From Chthonomonadaceae bacterium (GTDB lineage Bacteria; Armatimonadota; Chthonomonadetes; Chthonomonadales; Chthonomonadaceae): a stretch of 35,006 bases of DNA. The translations under genes and the position numbers were made by a program. Where the stretch lies: assembly GCA_025352825.1 (NCBI GenBank), contig JANXSG010000114.1:1-35006 (forward strand), written 5' to 3'. Below are positions 25,879 to 34,563 of the stretch, in pieces. A model generated the notes under the pieces. It saw only the letters and a program-made list of their open reading frames with translations, was not told where the DNA came from and searched no databases. Each line of letters begins with the position of its first letter. The stretch's first letter is position 1.

Positions 25879-26000
25879 CCTCACCCCAACCCCTCTCCCG
25901 GTAACTCGCAAGCTCGTTGGGAGAGGGGCCAATGCATGGTTTTAGTCAGCCCCTCTCCCCGCGAGGTACGAGCATCTGGGAGAGGGGGCAGGGGGTGAGG
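25879..26000. repeat. Palindromic GC-rich repeat block, copy C
   Basis: A 122-base block with terminal inverted repeats CCTCACCCC (25879-25887) and GGGGTGAGG (25992-26000), and internal AACCCCTCTCCC / GGGAGAGGGG pairs. It is the clearest member of the family and lies between a putative promoter and the YCII gene, so it would be part of the leader RNA. Confidence 0.7.
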
Positions 26001-26048
26001 TTAAGAGTTTACTTTTGGTTCTGGCTATGCCAGCTTAGGGAGCTAGAA

Positions 26049-26807
26049 ATGAAAATTAATCATAATATACTAATCGTTCTCTGGATTCTATTCTCCACTA
26101 CAAATACACATGCTTTTCCGATGGAGAAGAACGAATTCACGCTTGTATTTTTAAACACAGGCTCGAATAAAACACCGCTCCATAAAGCCGATGCAGACAA
26201 GATGCTGCAAAACCATTTGGGAAATTTCACACGGCTGCACGATCTCGGAAAGCTGCTAACGGCTGGCCCACTTGGAGACAATGGGAAAATTAGAGGGATC
26301 GTAGTTCTCAAACTCTCTGGCTCAACAAAAGTGAAAGAGTGCTTCCTTCCTGATCTTTTCGTGCAAAACAACTATTTCTCTCTTGAATTCTATCGATGGT
26401 TAGTCGATGGTAAAAAACTCCACGAGGCGAACCAGCCGTTCAAGATGAAGGAATACACGATCGGTATTATTAAAAAGGGCTTCAACTGGAAGAAACAGCA
26501 TTTTAAAGCCCGCGCGAATCAGATTGAAGGTTTTGGAGTGAGTTTGAAAGAGTTTTCGAGAAGTGGAGAACTGGCAGCAGCCGGACCGTTCGAGAATTCG
26601 GAAAAGATACTTGGTGCTGCTCTTTTCAGAACGTCAGACCAGAAAAAGCTGTTGCTATCTATCCAGAAAGAACCTTCGATTCGTGCCGTGGAGATTGAGT
26701 GTGAACTGCATTCACAATGGCTTGCTGAAGGTTTACTCGAAGAGCACGAAATCGTCCCCGATCAGAGCTCTGAACGTCCAGAGCTAGAAGATATTTGGCA
26801 GGAGTAG
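26049..26807 (+). CDS. Secreted protein with two YCII-like domains
   Basis: A 252-residue protein. A signal peptide (residues 1-22, cleavage after THA) is followed by two repeats of the YCII (YciI-like, ferredoxin-like alpha-beta) fold: residues about 28-105 (FTLVFLNTG, HLGNFTRLHDLGKLLTAGPLGDN) and about 137-215 (YTIGIIKKG, HFKARANQIEGFGVSLKEFSRSGELAAAGPFENSEK). The conserved GxLxxAGPxxD-type turn is visible in both. YciI proteins are usually small cytoplasmic ones, so an exported tandem form is uncommon. ATG 26049 is taken as the start; a longer frame reaching 25917 runs through repeat DNA and would bury the signal peptide. It is 6 bases before the MocA gene and should be co-transcribed with it. 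Confidence 0.8.
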   Translation: MKINHNILIVLWILFSTTNTHAFPMEKNEFTLVFLNTGSNKTPLHKADADKMLQNHLGNFTRLHDLGKLLTAGPLGDNGKIRGIVVLKLSGSTKVKECFLPDLFVQNNYFSLEFYRWLVDGKKLHEANQPFKMKEYTIGIIKKGFNWKKQHFKARANQIEGFGVSLKEFSRSGELAAAGPFENSEKILGAALFRTSDQKKLLLSIQKEPSIRAVEIECELHSQWLAEGLLEEHEIVPDQSSERPELEDIWQE

Positions 26808-26813
26808 CTTAGA

Positions 26814-27797
26814 ATGGCAACTGATCGTGTACATGTGTTAATGATTGGGGCGGGAGGGATGGCAAATTCTGTCCACTATCCGTCACTCCACTCTTTTGAG
26901 GATGTGGAAATTATTGGAATATGTGAACTACACCCGGAACGGCTAAATACTACAGCGGATAAGTATGATATCAAGGGCAGATACCTCTGTGACCAGGTGA
27001 GTGACTATGCGTCCGTGGTGAAGGAACTTCAGCCGGATGCAGTATACGCTATTGGAAACCCCGATGTGATGTATCCCGTATGGCAGTGGCTGCTTGAAAA
27101 TGGAAAGAATCTCTATATCGAAAAACCTATGGGGCTGTCTATTCACCAGGCGCGAAATCTAGCCTATCTTGCGGAGAAGCATGGTTCGATTACGCAAGTG
27201 AGTTTTCAGAGAAGAAGCTGCCCGATGGTGAAACAGCTGCACGCTGCCTGTCTGGAGCGAGGGCCAATAACACACGCGGTTTGCGAATTCTATAAATGCA
27301 ATCCAGAACCGATGCTAGGACCGCGTGACCATATGATGGATGATGGAGTGCATGCTATCGATACTCTGCGCTGGATGTGCGGTGGTGAGGTAGTGGAGAT
27401 AAAAAGGTTCACGCGAAGGCTTGAGGTCCCTGATCTGAATTTTTTTGCTGCCCTGCTTTGCTTCGACAACGGATCGACGGGAGTACTCTTAAATAGCTGG
27501 ACGAGTGGACGGCGTATTTTTCGCGTGCAGATACATGCGCCCCATATCTGCGCAGAAGCGGAGCATGAAGGTAAAGGAGTTCTTTATGCAGATGGTGATA
27601 CACAGGGCATCTGGTACGATACAAAAGAGGTTTCTGGAAGCAGTGAAAACTACGTTTATGGTGGATTCCAGGCAAAAAACCGTGAGTTTATCGACTGTGT
27701 AAAGAGTGGCGGGCAGCCTTCCAGCCGATTTAGTGATGCGGTTAAAACGATGGAAGTTGCGGATAAAATTTTAGCGATGGATTTACTGAATATTTAG
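26814..27797 (+). CDS. Cytoplasmic Gfo/Idh/MocA family oxidoreductase
   Basis: A 327-residue NAD(P)-dependent dehydrogenase of sugars or cyclitols, without a signal peptide. Rossmann start VHVLMIGAGGMANSVHYPSL, catalytic region LYIEKPMGLSIHQARNLAYLAEKHGSITQVSFQRR, and the C-terminal substrate domain with DDGVHAIDTLRWMCGG, whose His is in the position of the usual catalytic base. ATG 26814 is served by AGGAG located in the end of the previous gene. Its neighbours, a sugar isomerase/epimerase 11 bases downstream and the secreted YCII protein upstream, suggest a catabolic sugar or inositol-type pathway. The substrate cannot be read from sequence. Confidence 0.93.
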   Translation: MATDRVHVLMIGAGGMANSVHYPSLHSFEDVEIIGICELHPERLNTTADKYDIKGRYLCDQVSDYASVVKELQPDAVYAIGNPDVMYPVWQWLLENGKNLYIEKPMGLSIHQARNLAYLAEKHGSITQVSFQRRSCPMVKQLHAACLERGPITHAVCEFYKCNPEPMLGPRDHMMDDGVHAIDTLRWMCGGEVVEIKRFTRRLEVPDLNFFAALLCFDNGSTGVLLNSWTSGRRIFRVQIHAPHICAEAEHEGKGVLYADGDTQGIWYDTKEVSGSSENYVYGGFQAKNREFIDCVKSGGQPSSRFSDAVKTMEVADKILAMDLLNI

Positions 27798-27808
27798 GAG
27801 ATTGATCG

Positions 27809-28603
27809 ATGCCTTCGAATGGAATTAAATTTACCGTTTTCAATAAACCCTGGAAATTTGATATGCCCGCCCTTGCCGTCCATATTGCGAGATTAGGGTT
27901 TGACGGAGTGGAGCTCCCTGTACGTCCAGGATATCCGGTTACTCCTGAGAATATCGGTATAGAACTTCCCAAAGCAGTGAAAATACTTGCCGATCAGGGC
28001 TTAGTCATTGGAAGTATTGCCGGCCCGACCGATGAAAAAACGATAGTCGCTTGTTCTGAGAACGGGATTCCAATCATTCGAATATGTGTGGGAACGCTGG
28101 AAGACGAAACCTATTTAGAGGGCGAATTTCGTCTTCAGCGAGAATTTGATGCAATGGTTCCGCTTCTGGAAAAATACGGCGTGATTCTCGGACTTCAGAA
28201 TCACTATGGCAGGCGTGATGTTTGCAACGCGATGGGTCTGCGGCACATCGCTGATAAGTTCAACCCAAAACAGATCGGCCTGGTGTGGGATGCCGGCCAT
28301 AATGGACTGGAAGGGGAGCAGCCAGAAACAGCGATCGATATCGTGTGGTCTCATCTCTGCATGGTAAATTTGAAAAGCGCTTACTGGCGGCTTATCAGCG
28401 GGCCAGAAGCGGAACTGTCCAAATGGGAATCCTATTGGACAACCGGTCGCAGGGGCAGAGCGCAGTGGGGACGAGTGGCGGATGAATTGAAACGACGAAG
28501 CTATTCTGGAATTATCTGCTTAACGGCAGAGTACACAGACGAAGCAGCGGTGGATCAACTAATTGCAGAAGATATTCGGTTTGCCCGCTCACTTTTCAAT
28601 TAA
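27809..28603 (+). CDS. Sugar phosphate isomerase/epimerase (xylose-isomerase-like TIM barrel)
   Basis: A 264-residue TIM-barrel enzyme of the AP-endonuclease-2/IolE-like family. Features: [22 protein letters not shown]-type first strand and loop, [16 protein letters not shown], the metal-binding block [16 protein letters not shown] and, near the end, [14 protein letters not shown] with the Glu ligand. Together these give the Glu/Asp/His metal site expected for a ketose 3-epimerase or keto-inositol dehydratase. ATG 27809 is preceded by AGGAG. It forms an operon with the MocA gene and ends in TAA at 28601-28603, sharing bases with the stop codon of the convergent DUF1186/SEC-C gene. No terminator separates the two. 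Confidence 0.9.
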   Translation: MPSNGIKFTVFNKPWKFDMPALAVHIARLGFDGVELPVRPGYPVTPENIGIELPKAVKILADQGLVIGSIAGPTDEKTIVACSENGIPIIRICVGTLEDETYLEGEFRLQREFDAMVPLLEKYGVILGLQNHYGRRDVCNAMGLRHIADKFNPKQIGLVWDAGHNGLEGEQPETAIDIVWSHLCMVNLKSAYWRLISGPEAELSKWESYWTTGRRGRAQWGRVADELKRRSYSGIICLTAEYTDEAAVDQLIAEDIRFARSLFN

Positions 28604-29556
28604 ACCGCTCGACCACAGCACTTCTTATATTTCTTGCCGCTTCCACAAGGGCATGGATCGTTGCGTCCCACCTTCAATTCAGCCACGTATGGTGTTTGTG
28701 GTTCAGAATCTGGATCACTAATAACATCGCTTTCATCTTCATTTAAAATATCATCTCCATATTCATCCAGGGTATCGTATCCAAATGCTTTAGATATCTC
28801 CTGGCCATCAATCGGAGGGACTGCCTTGAAACCTAAATGCAGTTCAGTCTCTTCAATGGAAATGAGGCCTGGATCGATCAAATGTTTACGGAATGCATCA
28901 AAAATTAATTCGGATGACTCCTTCGATCCGCAATCTAATAGTCCCATAACGAGCTGAGAATTGAGGGCAGGTTCGTCCTCTGCTCTAATAAGCGCGGTTT
29001 CAAAAACTCGAACGATCTCTTTTTTTAGTTCTGGGTGCGCTTCAGCAATTTCTGTCAGGCAGTCGACCGCAGATGCCCTTCCATCCCCCTCTTCCTCAGG
29101 ATCGTTTACAATCTCTATGAGTGGCCGAATCGCAAGCTCTCCCACATTGGCAAAATAGAATGGAAGTGTTTCAACCACAAGATCATCATCGCTGTCGAGT
29201 TGATCGAGCATCTGTTCCAACACTATGGCAGCATGTTCTGGCATCATGCTCAGCACAAGAATAGCGTTCGATCGAGCAGCCCATCGCTTATCCAACTGGT
29301 AAAAATCTTCAGGGTTTTCATAGAAATCAATATAGTCATCAAAGGTATCATCACATGCAATTGCTGCCAGTTGAAGCGCGCCTTTTTCCCCATGGTCTAA
29401 TGCAATTTTGAGCGCTATTGCCAGCACATCATCCTCATCGTCGAACTCGCCCGAAGTCAGAAGATCAGAGTAAGGTTCATCGAAATTATGATGTGGGAAA
29501 TTGGCAGGGATTGGGGATGCGCTTCGAGCTGGCTTTTTGGATATCACTTTTCTCAT
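28600..29556 (-). CDS. DUF1186-like protein with C-terminal SEC-C zinc motif
   Basis: A 318-residue acidic, soluble protein. Residues about 30-245 are helical repeats (HEAT-like; [73 protein letters not shown]), resembling DUF1186. The C-terminus is a textbook SEC-C motif ([20 protein letters not shown]) with the CPC and CC zinc ligands, as in the SecA tail, which binds ribosomes or SecB. A basic N-terminal segment ([13 protein letters not shown]) precedes. The function is unknown; the architecture suggests a docking or chaperone-linked role. ATG 29556 has AGGAG at a good distance. Confidence 0.82.
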   Translation of the reverse strand: MRKVISKKPARSASPIPANFPHHNFDEPYSDLLTSGEFDDEDDVLAIALKIALDHGEKGALQLAAIACDDTFDDYIDFYENPEDFYQLDKRWAARSNAILVLSMMPEHAAIVLEQMLDQLDSDDDLVVETLPFYFANVGELAIRPLIEIVNDPEEEGDGRASAVDCLTEIAEAHPELKKEIVRVFETALIRAEDEPALNSQLVMGLLDCGSKESSELIFDAFRKHLIDPGLISIEETELHLGFKAVPPIDGQEISKAFGYDTLDEYGDDILNEDESDVISDPDSEPQTPYVAELKVGRNDPCPCGSGKKYKKCCGRAV

Positions 29557-29634
29557 GAATTACTCCTGAATTTATTGAAACTTTATTTTAAAAATATTAA
29601 CCCTTGAAGTGATAAGAATAATTCTTTTAAGATA

Positions 29635-29819
29635 ATTGCAAAAGTCGCACATATACTGGTGTAGTTGCGACAAATGAATTTCTTCGCTTGGTAGACTCCG
29701 GCTGTCTGTCGTTCGGACACTAGTTCGGGTATTTCCCATAGGCTAGGAATTTATTGGCGAGGCACATATGGCGGAACGCCATAAGCGAAGAAATTCATTT
29801 CGTCGGATACTTTTGCAAT
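29635..29819. mobile_element. MITE-like palindromic element, copy 1 (no ORF)
   Basis: A 185-base element bounded by ATTGCAAAAGT (29635-29645) and its exact inverse ACTTTTGCAAT (29809-29819). A second inverted pair lies inside (GAATTTCTTCGCTT near the left, AAGCGAAGAAATTC near the right). It encodes nothing, and no clear target duplication is seen. Its reverse complement matches the sequence from 34873 to the window end. This is the pattern of a non-autonomous mobile or REP-like repeat. Confidence 0.7.
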
Positions 29820-29844
29820 CACCGCTGTCAGTTTAGATAAATCA

Positions 29845-29892
29845 CTATTGGGGAACTTGCATTGTGATATTCAGCGTATTTTTAAAATTCAT
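29845..29892 (-). other. Tiny ORF with a very strong ribosome site
   Basis: AAAGGAGG, two bases, then ATG at 29892; 15 codons (MNFKNTLNITMQVPQ) and TAG at 29845-29847. It sits between the MFS transporter end and the MITE-like element, 25 bases from the latter. It may be a leader or small peptide, or the remains of a gene whose body was lost. The ribosome site is better than that of most real genes here. Confidence 0.3.
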
Positions 29893-29929
29893 GTCCTCCT
29901 TTTATTGAAATCTATCTCCTATTGATAGA

Positions 29930-29968
29930 CCCAATTTCCACGATATTTTTGTGGAAATAGGGTTTTTT
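29930..29968 (+). terminator. Intrinsic terminator shape, plus orientation
   Basis: CCCAATTTCCAC (29930-29941) pairs with GTGGAAATAGGG (29951-29962), one mismatch, followed by TTTTTT (29963-29968). The T-run is on the plus strand only, although the nearest gene end (MFS, stop 29975-29977) is on the minus strand. A small extra hairpin TCTATC / GATAGA abuts it at 29911-29929. Confidence 0.6.
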
Positions 29969-29974
29969 ATTAGT

Positions 29975-31294
29975 TCACGCGATTCCACGCTGGTAGTTAT
30001 AACGGAACGACATCGCTTGAAAAACTGCGCCGAGTACCATAATTCCCATGGAAAGGCAAAACGCCACCGGGAAATTGTGGTTGAGTGCGATCAACATTGG
30101 TGCGGCAAGAAGTGGTGCAATAGTTCCGCGAAGGCCGAAAAATGTAGAGTGCAGCGCCTGATATTGAGCTGCTCTTCCGGGCTCAGCATACATCAGAGTC
30201 GTATTCAGATATCCTAAATCGATGCCGGTGCCGACTGCCCCCGCCACTGCTGCACCTACATACAGCCAGCCTATAGATGGACCAAATGCGTAGCAAAGAG
30301 GCTGGAGACATAAGGCGGATGCAGCTATAAACACAGCAGCCAATGAGCCATATCTATCGAGTACATGCCCCCAGAAAAATAGGCTTATCATAGCCAGAAT
30401 GCCGCTGATATTCTGCATGGTTGCCATTTGAGTGGGCGTTATCTTGAAGTGGTCTACCTGGTAGATTGGGTAGAGAGTGTTCGCCACAAGATTCCCAAAG
30501 CCTGAAACAAACACACTCACTGTGAACCACCTATAACCGGGATTATGCACCACAATTAAGAAGGTCTCCCGCATGAACTGTTTTATGGGTGGCGGTATCA
30601 CCTCGGCGTGATTTTCGGGAAGCTTTAGACGGCTGAATGCCGCCGCCGTTCCTACCCCAAAAACACCTCCGATAGCGCACATCACACGGAAATCCAAATT
30701 GTAGTGTTCTTGCAAAATTCCCATGAGGCGTGCAGAAATCAGCATCGTGCCATACATTCCAATGCGCACATAGCTCATCAATCGACCGCGAAGATGATCG
30801 GGATAGATATCTTTCATGATCGATGTGTAGGCTGGAGTCGATATTGAAAAAATAATCGGGGCGGAACATAGAATTGCCACGAACATACCCCGGCTCATCT
30901 GTCCCTGGACAAGCAGAGGGGTGAGCAGGAAGCTGCCGCGAGCAATCGTCCAAGTGATGGTGACGAATGGTAGTTTTGAACGCCCTTCCATCTGACGAGC
31001 CCAGATGAGGGCAAAAATATATCCTATCGCCTGGGCTGCCGTGACTAGCCCTATCTGAAAACCGGTGGCATGTAGTTTTCCACGAGCAAGCTGAAGTGCA
31101 AAGGTCCAGATACAGCCTTGATAGGCTCCGGCACATAGCCCTGCGATGACATCGCAGCGCCAGTTGTACCAGACGATATCCGGAATATCAAACCCTATAA
31201 CCCTGCGAAGCCATCCGCCTCCCGATACGACGATTGGTGCCTGGAATTCGTCTTCGGTACTCACTTCTAATTCATTTGTGGGCGGAAGAGTCAA
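29975..31294 (-). CDS. MFS transporter
   Basis: A 439-residue inner-membrane protein with about twelve hydrophobic segments and the layout of the major facilitator superfamily. It starts with a soluble stretch of about 45 residues (acidic, then VVSGGGWLRRVIGFDIPDIVWYNWR), with helices from about residue 45 on, a long central loop near 240-255 (KLPENHAEVIPPPIKQFMRETF) and a second set of six helices. The loop 2-3 signature is reduced to ARQMEGRSKLPF. The substrate is unknown; sugar or nucleoside-type exchange is possible. TTG 31294 is the start, with AGGA 8 bases upstream. Possible tail-end control: an orphan plus-strand terminator lies just beyond its stop. Confidence 0.9.
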   Translation of the reverse strand: MTLPPTNELEVSTEDEFQAPIVVSGGGWLRRVIGFDIPDIVWYNWRCDVIAGLCAGAYQGCIWTFALQLARGKLHATGFQIGLVTAAQAIGYIFALIWARQMEGRSKLPFVTITWTIARGSFLLTPLLVQGQMSRGMFVAILCSAPIIFSISTPAYTSIMKDIYPDHLRGRLMSYVRIGMYGTMLISARLMGILQEHYNLDFRVMCAIGGVFGVGTAAAFSRLKLPENHAEVIPPPIKQFMRETFLIVVHNPGYRWFTVSVFVSGFGNLVANTLYPIYQVDHFKITPTQMATMQNISGILAMISLFFWGHVLDRYGSLAAVFIAASALCLQPLCYAFGPSIGWLYVGAAVAGAVGTGIDLGYLNTTLMYAEPGRAAQYQALHSTFFGLRGTIAPLLAAPMLIALNHNFPVAFCLSMGIMVLGAVFQAMSFRYNYQRGIA

Positions 31295-31357
31295 TACTAT
31301 ATTCCTAGCTTGGTATAGAGAAAGCTTTATTATTTCGGAAGAGTGATACTGAAGTCA

Positions 31358-34300
31358 TCATTTTACTCGTACTCCAGCCTGAGCCTGAAGCGCTTTCAAG
31401 GAAGATTCCAGCCCTTTAATAGCTTCTCCATAACCTGCAAAGTCACCGCTTTTTAATTTCGACTGGGCAGAATCATACGCTTTGCCTGCCTTTTTAATCA
31501 TTTCACGAAGAGCTGGCGGCAGCTTAGAAGGCAGGTCTGTATTCGTAGTTGGCGCGGCTGCAGATGGCCCTGAAGTACCGGCTTCCTTTGAGTTATTGTT
31601 AGAATAGCCTTCGAATAGCCGGGTGAGCGCTTTTTCAAGAGAATCGTCCATCGCTACACGCACATTTCGTGCTCCAATCCCTACTACTACCTTTTGAAGC
31701 TGTGGCAGACTAGAGCCAGAGCTTGTGGAGTAGATATAGAGCGGAGCGATATAGAGCAGCGATTGTTCCACTGGGATAACCAGCATATTTCCGAATTTGG
31801 CATCTGATCCTCCAGTTCTCAGAAGCGATAGCTCTTTTGAAATAGTCGGATCGGTGTTTATCAACGACATCATCTGTGATGGGCCATTGACGGATACTTT
31901 CTGCGGGAACCGATACAGAATCAGTTCTCCATAGTGTTCACCATCGCAGCGAGCGCTCATCCAGCCGAGAATATTTTTATTTTCACCATTGACTGGCGCC
32001 AATGGAGTCATCAACACAAACTCCTCAGCAGGCTTATGTGCAGTGGATTTATCGCCTGTATCTGGCAGGCGCATAATAACGTAGTAAGGTTCGAACTGTT
32101 TCTGTGCCCCTGCAGCAGCTCCAGTATCTACATTAGGCTCGCTTGGGATAGTCCAGGCATCCGATTTGAGGAAGAATGTGCGTGGATCGTCCACATGATA
32201 GGTTGCATATACGGATCGCTGCAGCCGGAACAGATCCTCAGGATACCGCATATGTGCCTTCAGATCATTCGGCATCTGAGCGAGTGGCTTTAAAAGTCCT
32301 GGAAAGATTTTGCTATAGGTCTTAGCAATTGGATCAGCAGGGTCTGTGAGATAGAAACTAATTTTGCCGTCATAAGCATCGACCGTCGCTTTGATCGAGT
32401 TTCGGATGTAGTTTGGTGCGATCTCCATCACCGGATTTACGGATATCACTCTGGGAGTTGAGTACGGATATTTGTCCGACATGGTGTAACAGTCGATCAT
32501 CCAGATCAGTTTCCCATTATCTTGTAATACTAGATAGGGATCGCCATCCTGCTGTACAAATGGAGCAGCAGTCTGCACGCGATCTCTAATATCACGGCGG
32601 AAAAGAACTCTGGTTTTCTCCGTGAATCCCTTTGCAAGAAGGATGTTCGGGTCGGATAGCCGCAGGCTGAATGCCAGCTTCGCCATCAGTGAATCACCTA
32701 TGCGAATTCCTCCGCTCCCGGTGTAGGTGGTGTAGTGCCCCTGGGTCGCCGCATGGGCTGCCGTTCCACCACTCTCTGATGTTGGATAGTCAAACTCGGG
32801 CTGAGCAGTGTCCACGAATACATAGTCATGCTCGAGCTGGCCGTAGTAGATATCCGGCTGATTCACTAACAGATTTGATGCTTCAGGAGAGGCAACCGGA
32901 GGAAATCCTTGAATGAAATAGTCCGGTCCTCCCTGAACAATTCTGTTGACGGGGCTCATGACAAGTCCGTAGCCGTGCGTGTAGCTCAACCGCTGAATCT
33001 GCCATGCCTGAGCCTCTGCGGGAAGACTGTGCGAATCCATCTCTCTGGCGGCGAGCATCACCTGCCGCAGTTTACCACCAACCGTGTAACGATCTATATC
33101 GATATTATCAGCAACGCTTCCGTCCGCAGAATCCTGTTTAAATTTATAGTAGTTCTGAACCGTTTGAACCTGATTATAGACCTGTCCGAGATACTGATAG
33201 TCCCATAGGCGAACATTTTCGAGCGTATCTATGTTATCGTGGAGCCCTTTGGCATCGAGGCTCTCGTCTGCAGGGAAATCGGCGAGGCTCTGAACTTTTT
33301 CAAGCCCGAATCCTTTTCTTGTAAACGCAATGTTCCGCTTGATGTACTCTTGCTCCATACCTAATTGATTGGGTTCCACAGAAAATTTCTGCGAGAATGT
33401 CGGCACAGCTATGCCTAATAGAACATTAGCAGCCGCCCACAAGGCAACTCCTATGAATGGCAGAATATATGGTCGATTCACTTTGCGGGAATCGTTGTTA
33501 ACTTTATAAAACGCAGAAATCAGACAAGCGAGCGAAGTGAATATCAGAAGAATTATCTGCACGGTAAAGGCGAATTTTCGATAGTGATCATCCACATATC
33601 CTGCTCCCGAGAACACTCCATTATCCGCAAAGAGGAGATCATATGAATCCAGTCGTGTAGAAAAAGCCTGAACTGCGGCGAGTGATGCGAACAGCACCAT
33701 AAGCTGAGCACGAACCGTTCTTTTGATATTCGGCAGACCAGCCCAAGTCTGAATTGCCTGGGTAGCGATGTTCAAGAGCACCACCGTAAACAGCGTAATG
33801 GCCAGAGTTCCTGTCAGAAAATTCGCTATAAGTCGCAGAAGTGGGAGCCGGAACACATAGAAGCCGACATCATTTCCGAATACCGGGTCTGTGATGTTGA
33901 ACGGAGTCCAATTAGTAAATTCAAGAAGTTTGGTCCAGGAATCTACAGAAAAACGACCTGCCCAAAGACTGACAAATATCGAAAGTAGCAGCAGCGCCCA
34001 TCCAAGTGCACGGGTGATAATTTTGCCCCATTCTGGGCCAAATTTTTCCATCATGAACTTATCAGGGTCATTTGGGGCGTGACGCTTCGCAAAAAGCAGG
34101 CTGCCGTAGAAGATTACGAAAAATCCCAGTCCAAAAATCGAAAACATCTCAAGTTTTGCGATAATGGTGGTGGTAAATATACTTCGGAATCCCACTTCCT
34201 TGAACCAAAGCCAATCGGTATAGAGTGGCACCGCGTTATGTATTGCTAGAAAAAGAAGAAACATGCCTATCAATATAAAGTGTTTGCGGCCGAGTTTCGG

Positions 34301-34360
34301 CAAATTAAACCCTGCACCATCTGCAAGAATTAATTCTGGATCATCGGGATATCTAGGCAT
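31358..34360 (-). CDS. UPF0182 family giant membrane protein
   Basis: A 1000-residue protein of the UPF0182 family (unknown function, found in Cyanobacteria, Actinobacteria, Firmicutes and Armatimonadota). Seven predicted membrane helices lie in the first third (from HFILIGMFLLFLAIHNAVPL near residue 25 to ILPFIGVALWAAANVLLGIA near 305), after which some 600 residues should lie outside the membrane. Family blocks seen: NIDTLENVRLWDYQYL, SLPAEAQAWQIQRLSYTHGYG, YYGQLEHDYVFVDT, RMLAKG-like ILLAKGFTEKTRVLFRRDIRDRV, and a C-terminal helix hairpin. The tail (KKAGKAYDSAQSKLKSGDFAGYGEAIKGLE) is the usual one for this family. ATG 34360 is preferred (GGTGAG 7 bases upstream); GTG 34372 would sit directly on its ribosome site. 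Its own promoter is upstream; monocistronic. Confidence 0.93.
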   Translation of the reverse strand: MPRYPDDPELILADGAGFNLPKLGRKHFILIGMFLLFLAIHNAVPLYTDWLWFKEVGFRSIFTTTIIAKLEMFSIFGLGFFVIFYGSLLFAKRHAPNDPDKFMMEKFGPEWGKIITRALGWALLLLSIFVSLWAGRFSVDSWTKLLEFTNWTPFNITDPVFGNDVGFYVFRLPLLRLIANFLTGTLAITLFTVVLLNIATQAIQTWAGLPNIKRTVRAQLMVLFASLAAVQAFSTRLDSYDLLFADNGVFSGAGYVDDHYRKFAFTVQIILLIFTSLACLISAFYKVNNDSRKVNRPYILPFIGVALWAAANVLLGIAVPTFSQKFSVEPNQLGMEQEYIKRNIAFTRKGFGLEKVQSLADFPADESLDAKGLHDNIDTLENVRLWDYQYLGQVYNQVQTVQNYYKFKQDSADGSVADNIDIDRYTVGGKLRQVMLAAREMDSHSLPAEAQAWQIQRLSYTHGYGLVMSPVNRIVQGGPDYFIQGFPPVASPEASNLLVNQPDIYYGQLEHDYVFVDTAQPEFDYPTSESGGTAAHAATQGHYTTYTGSGGIRIGDSLMAKLAFSLRLSDPNILLAKGFTEKTRVLFRRDIRDRVQTAAPFVQQDGDPYLVLQDNGKLIWMIDCYTMSDKYPYSTPRVISVNPVMEIAPNYIRNSIKATVDAYDGKISFYLTDPADPIAKTYSKIFPGLLKPLAQMPNDLKAHMRYPEDLFRLQRSVYATYHVDDPRTFFLKSDAWTIPSEPNVDTGAAAGAQKQFEPYYVIMRLPDTGDKSTAHKPAEEFVLMTPLAPVNGENKNILGWMSARCDGEHYGELILYRFPQKVSVNGPSQMMSLINTDPTISKELSLLRTGGSDAKFGNMLVIPVEQSLLYIAPLYIYSTSSGSSLPQLQKVVVGIGARNVRVAMDDSLEKALTRLFEGYSNNNSKEAGTSGPSAAAPTTNTDLPSKLPPALREMIKKAGKAYDSAQSKLKSGDFAGYGEAIKGLESSLKALQAQAGVRVK

Positions 34361-34419
34361 CTGAATACTCACCCTCCTTCGGTGGAGGAAGAGAGCACTC
34401 TTCCCGGCATTAGTATATC

Positions 34420-34447
34420 ATATTATGTCCCGGTGATGCCTTTTCAA
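34420..34447 (-). promoter_or_regulatory. Candidate promoter of the UPF0182 gene
   Basis: On the minus strand TTGAAA (34447-34442), 16-base spacer, TAATAT (34425-34420). The -10 box is about 60 bases before the start codon. A second -10-like TATACT lies a few bases further downstream. Confidence 0.45.
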
Positions 34448-34563
34448 GTGTATTGCTGATACTGCAAAGCTCGATTCAGGTGGGGGCTTCGTTCCCAATA
34501 CGCGTTAGTTTAACGATTTGGCAATGGGCAACGTCGTTATAAAAGTATTCCAATATTCTGCGG

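Noticed and set aside
25917-26048. Extended N-terminus for the YCII gene
   Set aside because: The added frame runs through repeat copy C and would hide a good signal peptide that begins at 26049.
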